A stretch of 64,000 nt of DNA from Rhodobacter sp. (GTDB lineage Bacteria; Pseudomonadota; Alphaproteobacteria; Rhodobacterales; Rhodobacteraceae): the NCBI GenBank assembly GCA_030065095.1, contig JASJDP010000010.1, forward strand, positions 17,749 through 81,748, given 5' to 3'. Under the pieces are notes generated by a model that was not told where the DNA came from, made no database searches, and worked only from the letters and a program-made list of their open reading frames with translations. Shown here one piece after another: positions 1 to 8,659 of the stretch (position 1 is its first letter; every line of letters starts with the position of its first letter). A program made the position numbers and the translations under genes.

Positions 1-2
1 TC

Positions 3-101
3 ACCACCGGTGCGGCGGAAAACCCGACGCTGACCATCGTGGCGCTGGCGATCCGCCAGGCCGACCACATCGCCCGCGAAATGGGCGCGGGCAATATCTG
101 A
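3..101 (+). CDS. C-terminal fragment of a GMC-type oxidoreductase (cut by window edge)
   Basis: Only the last 32 codons lie in the window, ending at TGA 99-101. The peptide contains an NPTLTIVALAIRQADHI stretch. This resembles the C-terminal signature of GMC-family flavin dehydrogenases, where an Asn-Pro-Thr motif near the FAD is followed by an Ala-rich helix. The next genes are a PQQ-type dehydrogenase and a cytochrome c, so a periplasmic dehydrogenase fits the context. The identification rests on a short tail and stays tentative. Confidence 0.5.
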   Translation, partial: TTGAAENPTLTIVALAIRQADHIAREMGAGNI

Positions 102-241
102 AGGTTGGCGCTGTCCGGACAAGGTTCCGGCCGGCGTCAGATCAGGCGTGGCCCAGATTGGGCCGTTACGCCGACCGTAGCGAGCACTTGGTTGAATTAA
201 CGAGCATTCTTTCGGCTCGAGCGAAGCAAAGGGAGGATAAA

Positions 242-1507
242 ATGAAGAGCTTGATGATTTCGGTGGCCGGTCTGGCCGTTGGAGCCATGGTTTCGGGGCC
301 GCTTGCGGCGCAGGACAACATGGACAAGCTGACCAACATGCAGAAGACCGACGCGACGTTCACCTTCGTCGACCAGGAAGGCGACCGCGCGGAGGCGCTG
401 AAGGACATCCTGCAGTACATCAACGTGCCGGACGGCTTTGAGGTCAGCCTTTACGCCGTGGTGCCGGATGCGCGCTCGATGGCGATGGCGCCGCAGGGCA
501 CGGTGTTGTTCGCGGGCACGCGGAAGGACAAGATGTGGTCAATCGTCGACCGCGACCGCAACCGCGTTGCCGACGAGGTGAAGGACTTCGCCCCGTCGAT
601 CACCTTCGACATCCCGAACGGGCCGTGCTTTTCGCCCGACGGGTTCCTCTACATCGCCGAGCGCAACCGGGTGCTGGTGTTCCCGGCGGCGGAGTTCTTT
701 TTCGAGGGGCCGGACCCGGCCGTTGGGATCGTCGTCGCGCAGGGCGACCTGATCCCGCCCGAGGAGGAAAGCTTTAACCACACCGCGCGGGTCTGCGACA
801 TCGGGCCGGACGGCAAGCTTTACATCTCGCTGGGTCAGCCGTTCAACGTGCAGCCGGTCGAAAAGCTGGAGCTTTACGACGAGATCGGCATCGGCGGCAT
901 CATCCGGATCAACACCGACGGAACCGGCCGCGAGGTTTACACCCGGGGCGTGCGCAACTCGGTGGGCCAGGACTTCAACCCGGCCACGGGCGAGCTGTGG
1001 TGGACCGACAACCAGGTCGACGGCATGGGCGACGACATTCCGCCGGGCGAGTTGAACCGGCAGACGGCGGCGGGCCAGCATTTCGGTTTCCCCTGGACCA
1101 ACAGCCGGGTCGAGATCCCCGACTACAGGAGCGTGCCGCGGCCCGAGGGCGTGGAATTCATCGAGCCGCAGCTGGAGCTGACGGCCCATGCGGCCGACCT
1201 GGGCATGCGCTTCTACCACGACGACAGCTTCCCCGCGACGTACCATGGCGGTATCTTCTGGGCGCAGCACGGCTCGTGGAACCGCACCACGCCGGTGGGC
1301 GCGCGGGTGATGTTCACCGCGCTCGACGAAGAGGGCAACGCCGCAGGCGCGCAGATCTTCGCCGATGGCTGGCTGAACGAGGACACCGGCGAGTATCGCG
1401 GCCGCCCGATGGACATCGAGTTCCTGCCCGATGGCTCGATGCTGGTCTCGGATGACTTCGCCGGCGCGATCTGGCGGATCGCCTATGTCGGGATGTCCGA
1501 CGGGTGA
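242..1507 (+). CDS. PQQ-dependent sugar (sorbosone-type) dehydrogenase, periplasmic
   Basis: The protein has 421 residues from ATG 242, which follows a GGGAGGA ribosome site. An upstream in-frame start at 158 would only add a tail before a good signal peptide, so I prefer 242. The N-terminus (MKSLMISVAGLAVGAMVSG, then an ALA-type cleavage site before QDN) indicates export. The body has the beta-propeller style of soluble PQQ glucose/sorbosone dehydrogenases, with repeated short blocks such as FSPDGFLYIAERNR, GPDGKLYISLGQP and FLPDGSMLVSDDFAGAIWR. The family oxidises sugars or alcohols in the periplasm and passes electrons to a cytochrome c. Here a cytochrome c gene overlaps the stop codon by 4 nt, which supports that role. 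The real substrate cannot be read from the sequence. Confidence 0.82.
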   Translation: MKSLMISVAGLAVGAMVSGPLAAQDNMDKLTNMQKTDATFTFVDQEGDRAEALKDILQYINVPDGFEVSLYAVVPDARSMAMAPQGTVLFAGTRKDKMWSIVDRDRNRVADEVKDFAPSITFDIPNGPCFSPDGFLYIAERNRVLVFPAAEFFFEGPDPAVGIVVAQGDLIPPEEESFNHTARVCDIGPDGKLYISLGQPFNVQPVEKLELYDEIGIGGIIRINTDGTGREVYTRGVRNSVGQDFNPATGELWWTDNQVDGMGDDIPPGELNRQTAAGQHFGFPWTNSRVEIPDYRSVPRPEGVEFIEPQLELTAHAADLGMRFYHDDSFPATYHGGIFWAQHGSWNRTTPVGARVMFTALDEEGNAAGAQIFADGWLNEDTGEYRGRPMDIEFLPDGSMLVSDDFAGAIWRIAYVGMSDG

Positions 1508-2076
1508 GACGACTTGCACTGATGGCTCTCGGCGGGGTGTTCCTCGCCGGGGGCGTTTCCGCCGCCGATCCGGAGGCCGGGCGCAAGGTGGCGAACATGT
1601 GCCGCACCTGCCATGGGCTCGACGGCTACGCCGCGATCCCCATCGCCCCGCATATCGGCGGCGAACCGCAAGGGTACCTTGAGGCGCAGCTCATGGCGTT
1701 CAAGACCGGCGCACGGCAGCATGAAATGATGAGCGTTGTGACCGCCGGACTGTCGGCGCAGCAGATCGCGGACGTGGCGGCCTGGTACGCACAGTTCGAG
1801 GTGACGGCCACGCTGCCCGAGGGCGTGACCGAGGCGGACGCGCCCGCAGGCTGCGTCGCCTGTCACGGGGCGGACGGACTGTCGGCCTTGCTGGACGCGC
1901 CGCATCTGGCGGGCGAGGTGAATATCTATATCGACACACAGCTGAAGGCGTTCCGGCTGGGCAAGCGGGTGCACGAGATCATGTCCGAGGTCGCCGCCGA
2001 TCTGACCGACGAGGAAATCCGCGCCTACGCGGATTGGTACGGGGCGGTGACACTGGAGATTACGGCTTCGGACTGA
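1504..2076 (+). CDS. Dihaem c-type cytochrome (c4/c553-like), probable electron acceptor of the dehydrogenase
   Basis: This 190-residue protein starts at GTG 1504, which shares GTGA with the stop of the dehydrogenase, so the two are translationally coupled. A signal peptide spans about residues 1-20 (ALMALGGVFLAGGVSA). There are two haem-attachment motifs, CRTCH with ligands C33/C36/H37 and CVACH with C117/C120/H121. Each is followed by a domain of about 85 residues containing an AQLMAFKTGxRxHEMM-type or TQLKAFRLGKRVHEIM-type helix. This duplication is typical of cytochrome c4. The likely role is to carry electrons from the upstream PQQ enzyme to the respiratory chain. No membrane anchor is seen beyond the signal peptide. 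Confidence 0.85.
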   Translation: MRRLALMALGGVFLAGGVSAADPEAGRKVANMCRTCHGLDGYAAIPIAPHIGGEPQGYLEAQLMAFKTGARQHEMMSVVTAGLSAQQIADVAAWYAQFEVTATLPEGVTEADAPAGCVACHGADGLSALLDAPHLAGEVNIYIDTQLKAFRLGKRVHEIMSEVAADLTDEEIRAYADWYGAVTLEITASD

Positions 2077-2113
2077 ATTCCAGACTGCAAGGATCTGACA
2101 AAGGAGCCAATCC

Positions 2114-2926
2114 GTGCTCGACCTAGGCGATCGCGTTTCGATCTACCAACCGGAGCAGGAGGGGCTGATCTTTCCCGAACTGCCGCAATTCGATAGCATC
2201 GAGGCCGAGCGACAGCATCGAAAGGAACGGCTCGTCGCCGCCTGCCGCGCTTTCGCGCAGCAGGGGTTCGACTATGGTTTCGCCGGTCACCTGACCGTGC
2301 GCGATCCCGAGCGGACCGAGCTTTATTGGACCAACCCGATGTGCGTCCATTTCGGCAAGGTCAAACTTTCGAACCTGATCCTTGTCGATCATGCCGGCAC
2401 GGTCATCGAAGGGGACCACGCCGTAAATCGTGCCGGCTTCGTGCTCCACGCCAATGTGCACGAGGAACAGCCCGACATCCTCGCCATGTGTCACGCCCAT
2501 ACGACCTACGGAACCGCGTGGTGCGCCACCGGCCTTCCGATCGACCCGATCACGCAGGATGCCTGCGCCTTTTTCGAGGATCACGTGGTGATCGGCGACC
2601 AAGCAGGCGCGGTGGCGGTGGAAAACCACGCAGGATCGGACGTCGCCAAGGCATTCAAGGGTGTCAAAGCGGCGCTGCACCAGAACCACGGTCTGCTGAC
2701 GGCATCGCGCCACTCCATCGACAGCGCCGCATTTTGGTTTATCGCGCTCGAGAGGTGCTGCCGGCAACAGCTTGAACTCGCAGCCAGCGGCATCACGCCG
2801 ATCCGCATTCCCAGTGATCGCGCGCGTTACAGCCGCGAACATGTGGGAAGCGATTATATCGGCTGGTTGCATTTCCAGACGATTTGGAACCAGTTGATCG
2901 TTGATCAGCCGGATATGTTCGACTGA
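2114..2926 (+). CDS. Class II aldolase/adducin family protein
   Basis: The protein has 270 residues from GTG 2114, behind an AAAGGAGCC ribosome site 37 nt after the cytochrome gene. It shows the class II aldolase/adducin fold: a GFAGHLTVRDPE block near residue 56, the metal-binding CHAHTTYG (H127, H129), and HQNHGLLT with H192. These are the zinc ligands of fuculose-phosphate-aldolase-like enzymes. Many members of this cytosolic family act as aldolases, epimerases or decarboxylases on sugar phosphates or hydroxy acids, and the substrate here is unknown. Its position behind a sugar dehydrogenase/cytochrome pair suggests a catabolic step on the oxidised product, which is inference only. Confidence 0.8.
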   Translation: MLDLGDRVSIYQPEQEGLIFPELPQFDSIEAERQHRKERLVAACRAFAQQGFDYGFAGHLTVRDPERTELYWTNPMCVHFGKVKLSNLILVDHAGTVIEGDHAVNRAGFVLHANVHEEQPDILAMCHAHTTYGTAWCATGLPIDPITQDACAFFEDHVVIGDQAGAVAVENHAGSDVAKAFKGVKAALHQNHGLLTASRHSIDSAAFWFIALERCCRQQLELAASGITPIRIPSDRARYSREHVGSDYIGWLHFQTIWNQLIVDQPDMFD

Positions 2927-3403
2927 GGATTCCGCTGCTCGGTTGCTAGGATGCACCGCCCATCTCGGCCGACATTGGGCCGGAGCAAGGCCCCAGCTTG
3001 CGCCATTGGCCGGTTTTCAAGCGACATTGCTGCGCCGATCCTTGGCGTTCGATCGAGCGTCGTCTTGCGCGCGCGGCGAATACGCGCGACGGCGGACCGG
3101 GACTCGCAACGTCAGCATTGTCGTCGAGACCGCCCGTGCCTGGCAGATCCATGTCAGGACCGTGTCGCGATAGAAGGCGGAGATGACCGAGAATGGATGC
3201 CGGTGAACTTCGGGCACAGACCGGAGACCAGCCGCTCGATCCGCGAATAGATCTCGTCGGGCTTGCTGCGATGCCGGCGCTGCGCGCGCTCCACCGGGCG
3301 CCGGTCAGATCAGAACCCCCTTCGTGCGCCCGGTTCCTTTGAACCGTCCACCACCGGCCAACGACATATTTCCGGAAAGTGTAGAAGCTGAAAGGACCAA
3401 GCC
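2927..3403 (+). other. Intergenic region without a convincing gene
   Basis: There are 477 bases between the aldolase-like gene and the TPR/PH gene. Open frames exist on both strands, but they are Arg/Ser/Pro-rich, overlap each other in several frames and resemble no family I know. A good ribosome site and promoter for the next gene would have to lie in the last 50 bases, where the DNA becomes more A+T-rich (TTTCCGGAAAGTGTAGAAG). I see nothing else. Confidence 0.5.
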
Positions 3404-4702
3404 ATGAAAGAACCGCAGTGTGATGCGTTCTCTCCGGAGGAACGGCTTGGACGTGCCCAAGACCTGTATCGGAGCGGTGACTACGATCGAGCCGAAGCCG
3501 CCACAAAATCACTGCTCGAAATTCCTTCGCTACGCCCAGACGCGCTTTATGGTCTCGGCATGATCTACGCCAAGCGCGAGATGTGGGACATGGCAAGGAC
3601 GTATTTCGAAAGGTCACTCGAACTCGCTCCAAGCTCGGCGGACGCGCATTTCCAGATCGCCACGCTTCTGCAGAGTACGAATCCCAAGACTGCCGAAATG
3701 CACTACCGCAAGGCTCTCGCGAGCCGGCCCGGGTTTCCTGCGGCCCTCGAAGGGCTGACGCGGCTTACCGAGGATGCGCACCACGAGACGGGATCAGCAC
3801 ACCCAGCCCCGACTGCGGCTTCAGGTGCAGCTCCTTTCAACCATAGTCGACCGACAGCCAATGGAACGGACAGAAGGGCCGGAGGAACCCGGAAGCACGC
3901 CCTGGACATCTCGGGCAAGTTGCTGCGTCTCGTCCTATCGTCGGCGGTCTTTGGGGGCGTCACGGCCCTGGTATTTCTGTCTTTTCCGGACCGCGTGGGC
4001 GGTTTCGGACTCCCGCAATTCGACGATCGACAGGTGGTCGTGGCTGCAGGCGTCGCGGCCGCGCTCGTGTTCTTGATCGGGCTACGCCGGGCCCTCGGCC
4101 GGTCGCAAGCAGCGGGTGATCCGTTTATCGAAATGGTCGAGAGCGACCGCGATCCCATTTCGGCCGAGATTGCCAAACTCTTGAAAAGCGTGGCCCTCGA
4201 TCGCGCACCGGCATTGCCGGCTTTTCCGGGGCGCACGCTTGTCCTGCCAACAATCCTCGGCATCTGTATGTTTGTATTGTTGATCATGTTCCCTTCGACC
4301 TTCGGGGATGTGGGCATACCTCGGGTCGGCGAGCCTGAAGCAATCTGGCTGGCCGCCGCAGTGGCGTCGACACTTGCTCTGCTGGCAATCGTTCGCATTC
4401 TCACGACCAGAGTAAGCATCCGTCAGGGGCGGGTTCGCATCGCGCGCGGCATCCTGTTCCGGAACGTCTCATTCGTCGAATTGGCCCGTGTGACCGACGT
4501 GGTGGTACGCCGGGGCCCGTGGGGATTGATCACGGGTTACGCAACGCTGACGCTGGTCATTGGCGCGCAAGCCCCAAGGACCATCGATCTGGGCGGGCTC
4601 GCAAGAGGCGCAAGCCTGGACGCGCTCGCCGAGAACATCAGGCAGACGGCAATCGCGCTGCGGGCGAGCCGCTGGGGTCGCGACGTGCTTGTCTGGCGCT
4701 GA
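3404..4702 (+). CDS. TPR-repeat membrane protein with C-terminal bacterial PH-like domain
   Basis: This 432-residue protein has ATG 3404 after AAAGGACCAAGCC. Residues about 10-120 hold three tetratricopeptide-like helical pairs (GRAQDLYRSGDYDRAEAA, ALYGLGMIYAKREMWDMA, AHFQIATLLQSTNPKTAE). A polar linker follows. Four hydrophobic segments lie near residues 173-194, 210-226, 280-298 and 312-333. The last 100 residues (TRVSIRQGRVRIARGILF onward, with VELARVTDVVVRRGPWGLI) match the pattern of bacterial PH-like domains of the YdbS/YdbT kind. The TPRs and PH-like domain point to a cytoplasmic-face scaffold at the membrane. It is followed 35 nt later by an acidic Gly-rich repeat protein, probably in the same transcript. 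No defined function. Confidence 0.7.
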   Translation: MKEPQCDAFSPEERLGRAQDLYRSGDYDRAEAATKSLLEIPSLRPDALYGLGMIYAKREMWDMARTYFERSLELAPSSADAHFQIATLLQSTNPKTAEMHYRKALASRPGFPAALEGLTRLTEDAHHETGSAHPAPTAASGAAPFNHSRPTANGTDRRAGGTRKHALDISGKLLRLVLSSAVFGGVTALVFLSFPDRVGGFGLPQFDDRQVVVAAGVAAALVFLIGLRRALGRSQAAGDPFIEMVESDRDPISAEIAKLLKSVALDRAPALPAFPGRTLVLPTILGICMFVLLIMFPSTFGDVGIPRVGEPEAIWLAAAVASTLALLAIVRILTTRVSIRQGRVRIARGILFRNVSFVELARVTDVVVRRGPWGLITGYATLTLVIGAQAPRTIDLGGLARGASLDALAENIRQTAIALRASRWGRDVLVWR

Positions 4703-4737
4703 GCGCCGAAATCACTCGAACGATAGGAGCATCCAAA

Positions 4738-5910
4738 ATGCGCACACAGAACGATCCGAATGAAGCAGGCACAAGCTCGATTTCCGAGACGCTGAGCAAT
4801 GCGCTCGATGACGTGGCGGACGCGGCCGACAGCGCCGGCCAGGCCGTTGAAAAAGCGATTGACGATCCTGCAAGTGTCGCCGAAGCGGCAGAAGAGGCGT
4901 GGGGAGGTATCGTCGACACCGCAACCGACGCCGCAACCGACGCCGCGTCCGACCCCATTGGTGCCATAGGGGACGTGTATAGCAGCGTTCTCGACCCTTT
5001 CGGTTTGGGAGACGCGGCCGCTGAACAGCTTGGCGAAATCATCGACGCCGTCGGCACGGTTGGACCAGAACCGGTAGGCGCGTCCGACAGTGACATTGGG
5101 TGGGGCCCCGGCTCGACCGATCCCGGCGATGCGTTTCCAGAGGCGGCGGAAAGCCTAGGTGAAATCGGCGAAGCCACAGGGTCCATGGGACCGCCGGGGA
5201 TCAGCGCGCCAAGTGGTGTCGATGTCGGCACGGCTGCGGCGGGTACAGGTGGCGCCGCCACGGGCCTTGGCGGCATCTCGGCTGCGTCTTTGGGTTTGGG
5301 TTTTGGTTCCGGTGTTGTCTCGGGCATAGTCGCAAACGCGCTCTATGATGCCCTCAAGGATGAACCGACCGGCGGCACCTCCGAAGAAGGTCCTCCGAGG
5401 GGCTCCACCGAACCGGCAGACGGCGAAATCGGCATTTCCGGTGAAGGCTGCGACGATGGAACAGAGCAGGCGCTTGCCGCCGAAGCCACATCTGTTGGCG
5501 GTGAACAGATTCAAGGTTCGGGACGGGGCGATGAGGGGGTGTCAGATCAGCAGGTCTGCGCGCCGAGCGACGGCACTGGCGTTCCGGAACCCGGCGCCGG
5601 TTCCACGGCCGGAGGCACGGAAATCCAGGGGTCTGGATGGCAGGACGCGGGAGACAGCGGTTCGGACCCCTCCGGCCAGATCGAGGGATCAGGCTGGGAC
5701 GGACCGGATCTGGACGTGCCCAGAGATGCTACCGCGATTGCCGGCTGCGGATGGGGAGACACGGGCTCTTCGACCGGCATGGAAGGTGCGTCCGGCAGCG
5801 CCTCGGGCGAAAACGATTATGAGGACGGCAGTCACGACGAAGGGAGCGCCTTGGATTCTGATGCAGGAGGCGGCATGGACAACACGGCCGGCGGCACCGG
5901 TGAAGGCTAG
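4738..5910 (+). CDS. Acidic, Gly/Asp/Ser-rich protein with IxGSGW-type repeats; function unknown
   Basis: The protein has 390 residues. I chose ATG 4738 (MRTQNDPNEAG) because GATAGGAGC lies just upstream, whereas the longer frame from 4519 runs inside the previous gene. Residues 1-100 are Ala/Asp-rich and helical in character. Residues about 163-205 form a Gly/Ala-rich hydrophobic stretch (GLGGISAASLGLGFGSGVVS) resembling a glycine zipper that could insert in or cross a membrane. The C-terminal half is disordered, very acidic, and carries at least four copies of a short motif: QIQGSGRGD (~257), EIQGSGWQD (~294), QIEGSGWDG (~313) and AIAGCGWGD (~332). No signal peptide and no enzyme motif are visible. 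It follows the TPR/PH gene closely and may be its partner. Confidence 0.6.
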   Translation: MRTQNDPNEAGTSSISETLSNALDDVADAADSAGQAVEKAIDDPASVAEAAEEAWGGIVDTATDAATDAASDPIGAIGDVYSSVLDPFGLGDAAAEQLGEIIDAVGTVGPEPVGASDSDIGWGPGSTDPGDAFPEAAESLGEIGEATGSMGPPGISAPSGVDVGTAAAGTGGAATGLGGISAASLGLGFGSGVVSGIVANALYDALKDEPTGGTSEEGPPRGSTEPADGEIGISGEGCDDGTEQALAAEATSVGGEQIQGSGRGDEGVSDQQVCAPSDGTGVPEPGAGSTAGGTEIQGSGWQDAGDSGSDPSGQIEGSGWDGPDLDVPRDATAIAGCGWGDTGSSTGMEGASGSASGENDYEDGSHDEGSALDSDAGGGMDNTAGGTGEG

Positions 5911-6398
5911 GTGCGTCCGAATGACCCGCGCAACGATCTATCTCGCCTCAGTCACGGCAGGTCCTGCCTGGGGTGAACGGCGGATCGCGGGCGATCATTT
6001 CGTGGCGAGCATGCTTCGTCGCGTCAGCGGTCCCACGCGGGATCGAGGTGACCGGCGGCAAGACCTCGATGAGCCCTGACGCCCGGATCGGGACACCGGG
6101 GGGGAGCGCGCGCTCGATGTGTCCGGGATCTGAAACCGGACGTTCCACTACTGCTGAACATCGTGGGTGGTCTGCAGTCCGTCGGGCCGCTCGGAGCCCA
6201 TTCGGCAAATCGCTGCGATCTGAGTGAACGGGCACGAAGTCTGGCAAGCAGCCTTTGCCGTCTTCGGTTGGAAACGAATGCCTTGCTTGGTCAGCTGACG
6301 TTTGCGTTAACCTGCAAAGTGCCACACCCGCGGCACATTGACGTTTCGGAATGATCACCGGGGAAGGACTTGCCGAAATCAACCGCTCCCCGGTCGCT
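5911..6398 (+). other. Convergent intergenic region with a large palindromic hairpin
   Basis: These 488 bases separate the plus-strand repeat-protein gene from the minus-strand hydrolase gene, so both transcripts end here. No gene is convincing. The perfect 12-base palindrome GAGCGCGCGCTC lies at 6104-6115 and is flanked by GGACAC (about 6091-6096) and GTGTCC (about 6119-6124). Together these could fold as a long hairpin readable from either strand. There is no T-tract, so a bidirectional terminator role is only plausible. Confidence 0.4.
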
Positions 6399-7121
6399 TT
6401 AATCCTCGCCAAGAAATCCGGAAACCAGCTGATTGAACAGCCGGGGGCGCTCCAGATGTACCGCATGCGCGCAGGCGGGCACGACGGCGAGATTGCAGGT
6501 CGGAATCGACTGCCAGAGCCTCTCGACCTGCGGCCATGGGTAGGTGCGGTCGCAATCGCCCCAAAGGACAAGCGTGGGTGCTGTGATACTGGCCAGATGA
6601 CCAAGACCGGACCATTCTTGCATCGCTTCCAGCCCCGCAAGAATGGCCGGCAGACCGCTTTCTTCTGCGATGGCGGCGCAGGCGGGGAATTCGGCGGCGG
6701 CTTCGCGCCTCAGAAACCAGGTTGCGGCGATACGGCGTGCGGTCACCGTCGCGCCGTCAGCGCGGGCACGTCGCATCGAGGTCTCGATAGACTCGAACCG
6801 GCCGGGCAACACGCCGACCGCACCTGTGCCGTAGAGGACCAGACGGTCGACCCGGCCGGGCGCCAGGCGCGTCATTTCTTGCACGATCATGCCGCCCATG
6901 GAATGGCCCAGCAGATCAAACCGCTTCACGCCTCTCTGCGTTAGCTCCGCCAGCACCCATTCGGCGAAAGCCGGGATCGAATTCACCGGTGCCATGCCCG
7001 CGTTCTTGCCGAAGCCGGGCAGGTCGAGACAGATCAAGTCTCGACGTTGGCCGAGTGCGCCCTGCGAGGCCCATTGCGCGCTGCCGCCCATGAAGCCATG
7101 GACGAGGACCAATGGTTTCAA
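6399..7121 (-). CDS. Alpha/beta-fold hydrolase
   Basis: This 240-residue protein begins at ATG 7121 and shares 4 nt with the stop of the upstream permease gene, so it is the last gene of the ABC operon. The alpha/beta-hydrolase landmarks are in order: the oxyanion LVHGFMGG at residue 4, the nucleophile elbow GHSMGG near residue 73, an Asp in LWGDCDRT and a catalytic His in CAHAVHLERP. These cytosolic enzymes cleave esters, lactones or C-C bonds of small molecules. Its coupling to a betaine-type importer and a PLP lyase suggests it processes the imported compound or a breakdown product. No lid or secretion signal is evident. Confidence 0.85.
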   Translation of the reverse strand: MKPLVLVHGFMGGSAQWASQGALGQRRDLICLDLPGFGKNAGMAPVNSIPAFAEWVLAELTQRGVKRFDLLGHSMGGMIVQEMTRLAPGRVDRLVLYGTGAVGVLPGRFESIETSMRRARADGATVTARRIAATWFLRREAAAEFPACAAIAEESGLPAILAGLEAMQEWSGLGHLASITAPTLVLWGDCDRTYPWPQVERLWQSIPTCNLAVVPACAHAVHLERPRLFNQLVSGFLGED

Positions 7122-8659
7122 CGGCGGCCGCCTTGTACGATCCGGTCAAGGATCATGGCGCAGAACAGGATCGAAAACCCCGCCAAGATGCCTTGGCCAA
7201 CATTGGCATATTGCAGCGCTTCGAGAACGTCCTCACCAAGCCCCTTGGCCCCGATCAGCGAGGCAACGACGACCATTGCGAGCGACAGCATGATCGTCTG
7301 ATTGATGCCTGCCCGGATCGACGGGCTTGCCAAGGGCAGATCGACCTTGGTCAAAAGGTACCACTTGTTGGCACCAAAGCTGATCGCCGCCTCGCGAACG
7401 CTTTCGGGCACGCCGCGCAAGCCCAGCACGGTCAGGCGTACGACCGGGGTGCCGCCGAAAATCATCGTGGTTACCACGGCCGCCGGTTTCCCGGTGCCGA
7501 AAAAGGCGATAACCGGGATCATGAACACAAAGGCCGGCATGGTCTGCATGAAATCCATGATCGGTTGGATAAAGGCGTAAAACCGCGGGCGGCGGGCGGC
7601 GAACATGCCCAGCGGGATGCCGATCAGGATGGAAAGACAGGCCGCCGTTCCCAAAAGCGCCAGCGTCGTCATGGCTTTTTCCCAAAAACCAAGCAGCCCC
7701 ATATAGGCGAGAAAGGCCCCGGAATAGATCGCCATGCGCACGCCTGCGGTCAGCCATGTCAGCAGGATGATCAGGCTCGCGATCACAATCCAAGGTGTGC
7801 TGACAAACACGATCTCCAACGCGTCCAGTACCAGGCGGATGCAATAGGTGATGGCGTCGAAAAGCGCCTCGCCGTTCAGCACGGCCCAGTTGAAGAAATC
7901 CTCGACCCCGGCAATGCTGGTCAGCCGGATATCCGGATCAGTCGGAAAATCGATCAGAAGCGTGAAGCGCCCCGGAAAGCTGTAATGCAGCATGGCCGCC
8001 GCGGCGATCAGGGCCATGAAAACGGCGCTGAAGGCGATCTGCGTGACCGGCATGCCCGAGCGGATGGAGCGGTCGCTGAGCCAGTCGGAAAACCGCGCCT
8101 CCAGTGCCGTATTGGCCAAGACCGCTTGGGCGACCTTGGCCAGGATCAGGATCGTCAGGCCAATCAGGGCGATTGTCGGACCTTGGGCCGCCAGAGCCTC
8201 GGCCTCGGCACGGATACCGCCGATATTGGCCTCCAGCGACTCGACCGTGCGGCGGTAGACGTCGACCTTGTCGGAATTGTTCTCGATGGCCGCCGCCAAT
8301 TGCTGGCGGCGCAATTCCAGCGTGCCTTCGATCGAGGCGATCCGTGCCATGGCATCAGAGGCGAGATCGCCGAACAGCCCACGAGCCATCTGCACGAGCC
8401 CGAGCGTTTCGATGATGAGAAACGGCAAGGCCCAGTTCCAAAGGCCGCGGGCACCAAACCAGACCGGGCCGAAGCACCCGGCCATCAAATTGACCGTCGG
8501 CGTGAACCGGGCCGAGGCGCCGATCCGGTCGAACATGCGGATGTAATAGTCGGGGCTGGTGCGCACGAAGGTACGGATGTTCTCACGCCGTTCTTCGGCA
8601 TAGGCGCGGGCGGCCTCGGTGTTGGTGTCTTCCAGCGGGTTTACGGTCGCGTCCATCAT
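7118..8659 (-). CDS. ABC transporter permease, proline/glycine-betaine (ProW) type
   Basis: The protein has 513 residues. Its ATG overlaps the stop of the ATPase gene within ATGATG, so the genes are coupled. The C-terminal 200 residues are a typical ProW-like binding-protein-dependent permease domain, with the coupling-loop pattern VRLTVLGLRGVPESVREAAISFGANKWYLL and several hydrophobic helices. The N-terminal half is longer than in classical ProW (about 350 residues). It carries extra hydrophobic segments and a predicted helical, coiled-coil-like stretch at roughly residues 110-165. It forms the inner-membrane channel of the importer encoded with the neighbouring ATPase and binding protein. 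Confidence 0.88.
   Translation of the reverse strand: MMDATVNPLEDTNTEAARAYAEERRENIRTFVRTSPDYYIRMFDRIGASARFTPTVNLMAGCFGPVWFGARGLWNWALPFLIIETLGLVQMARGLFGDLASDAMARIASIEGTLELRRQQLAAAIENNSDKVDVYRRTVESLEANIGGIRAEAEALAAQGPTIALIGLTILILAKVAQAVLANTALEARFSDWLSDRSIRSGMPVTQIAFSAVFMALIAAAAMLHYSFPGRFTLLIDFPTDPDIRLTSIAGVEDFFNWAVLNGEALFDAITYCIRLVLDALEIVFVSTPWIVIASLIILLTWLTAGVRMAIYSGAFLAYMGLLGFWEKAMTTLALLGTAACLSILIGIPLGMFAARRPRFYAFIQPIMDFMQTMPAFVFMIPVIAFFGTGKPAAVVTTMIFGGTPVVRLTVLGLRGVPESVREAAISFGANKWYLLTKVDLPLASPSIRAGINQTIMLSLAMVVVASLIGAKGLGEDVLEALQYANVGQGILAGFSILFCAMILDRIVQGGRR

Noticed and set aside
2946..3632. 228-codon minus-strand frame in the first large gap
   Set aside because: It runs into the TPR/PH gene on the other strand, is Arg/Ser-rich and shows no motif or ribosome site.
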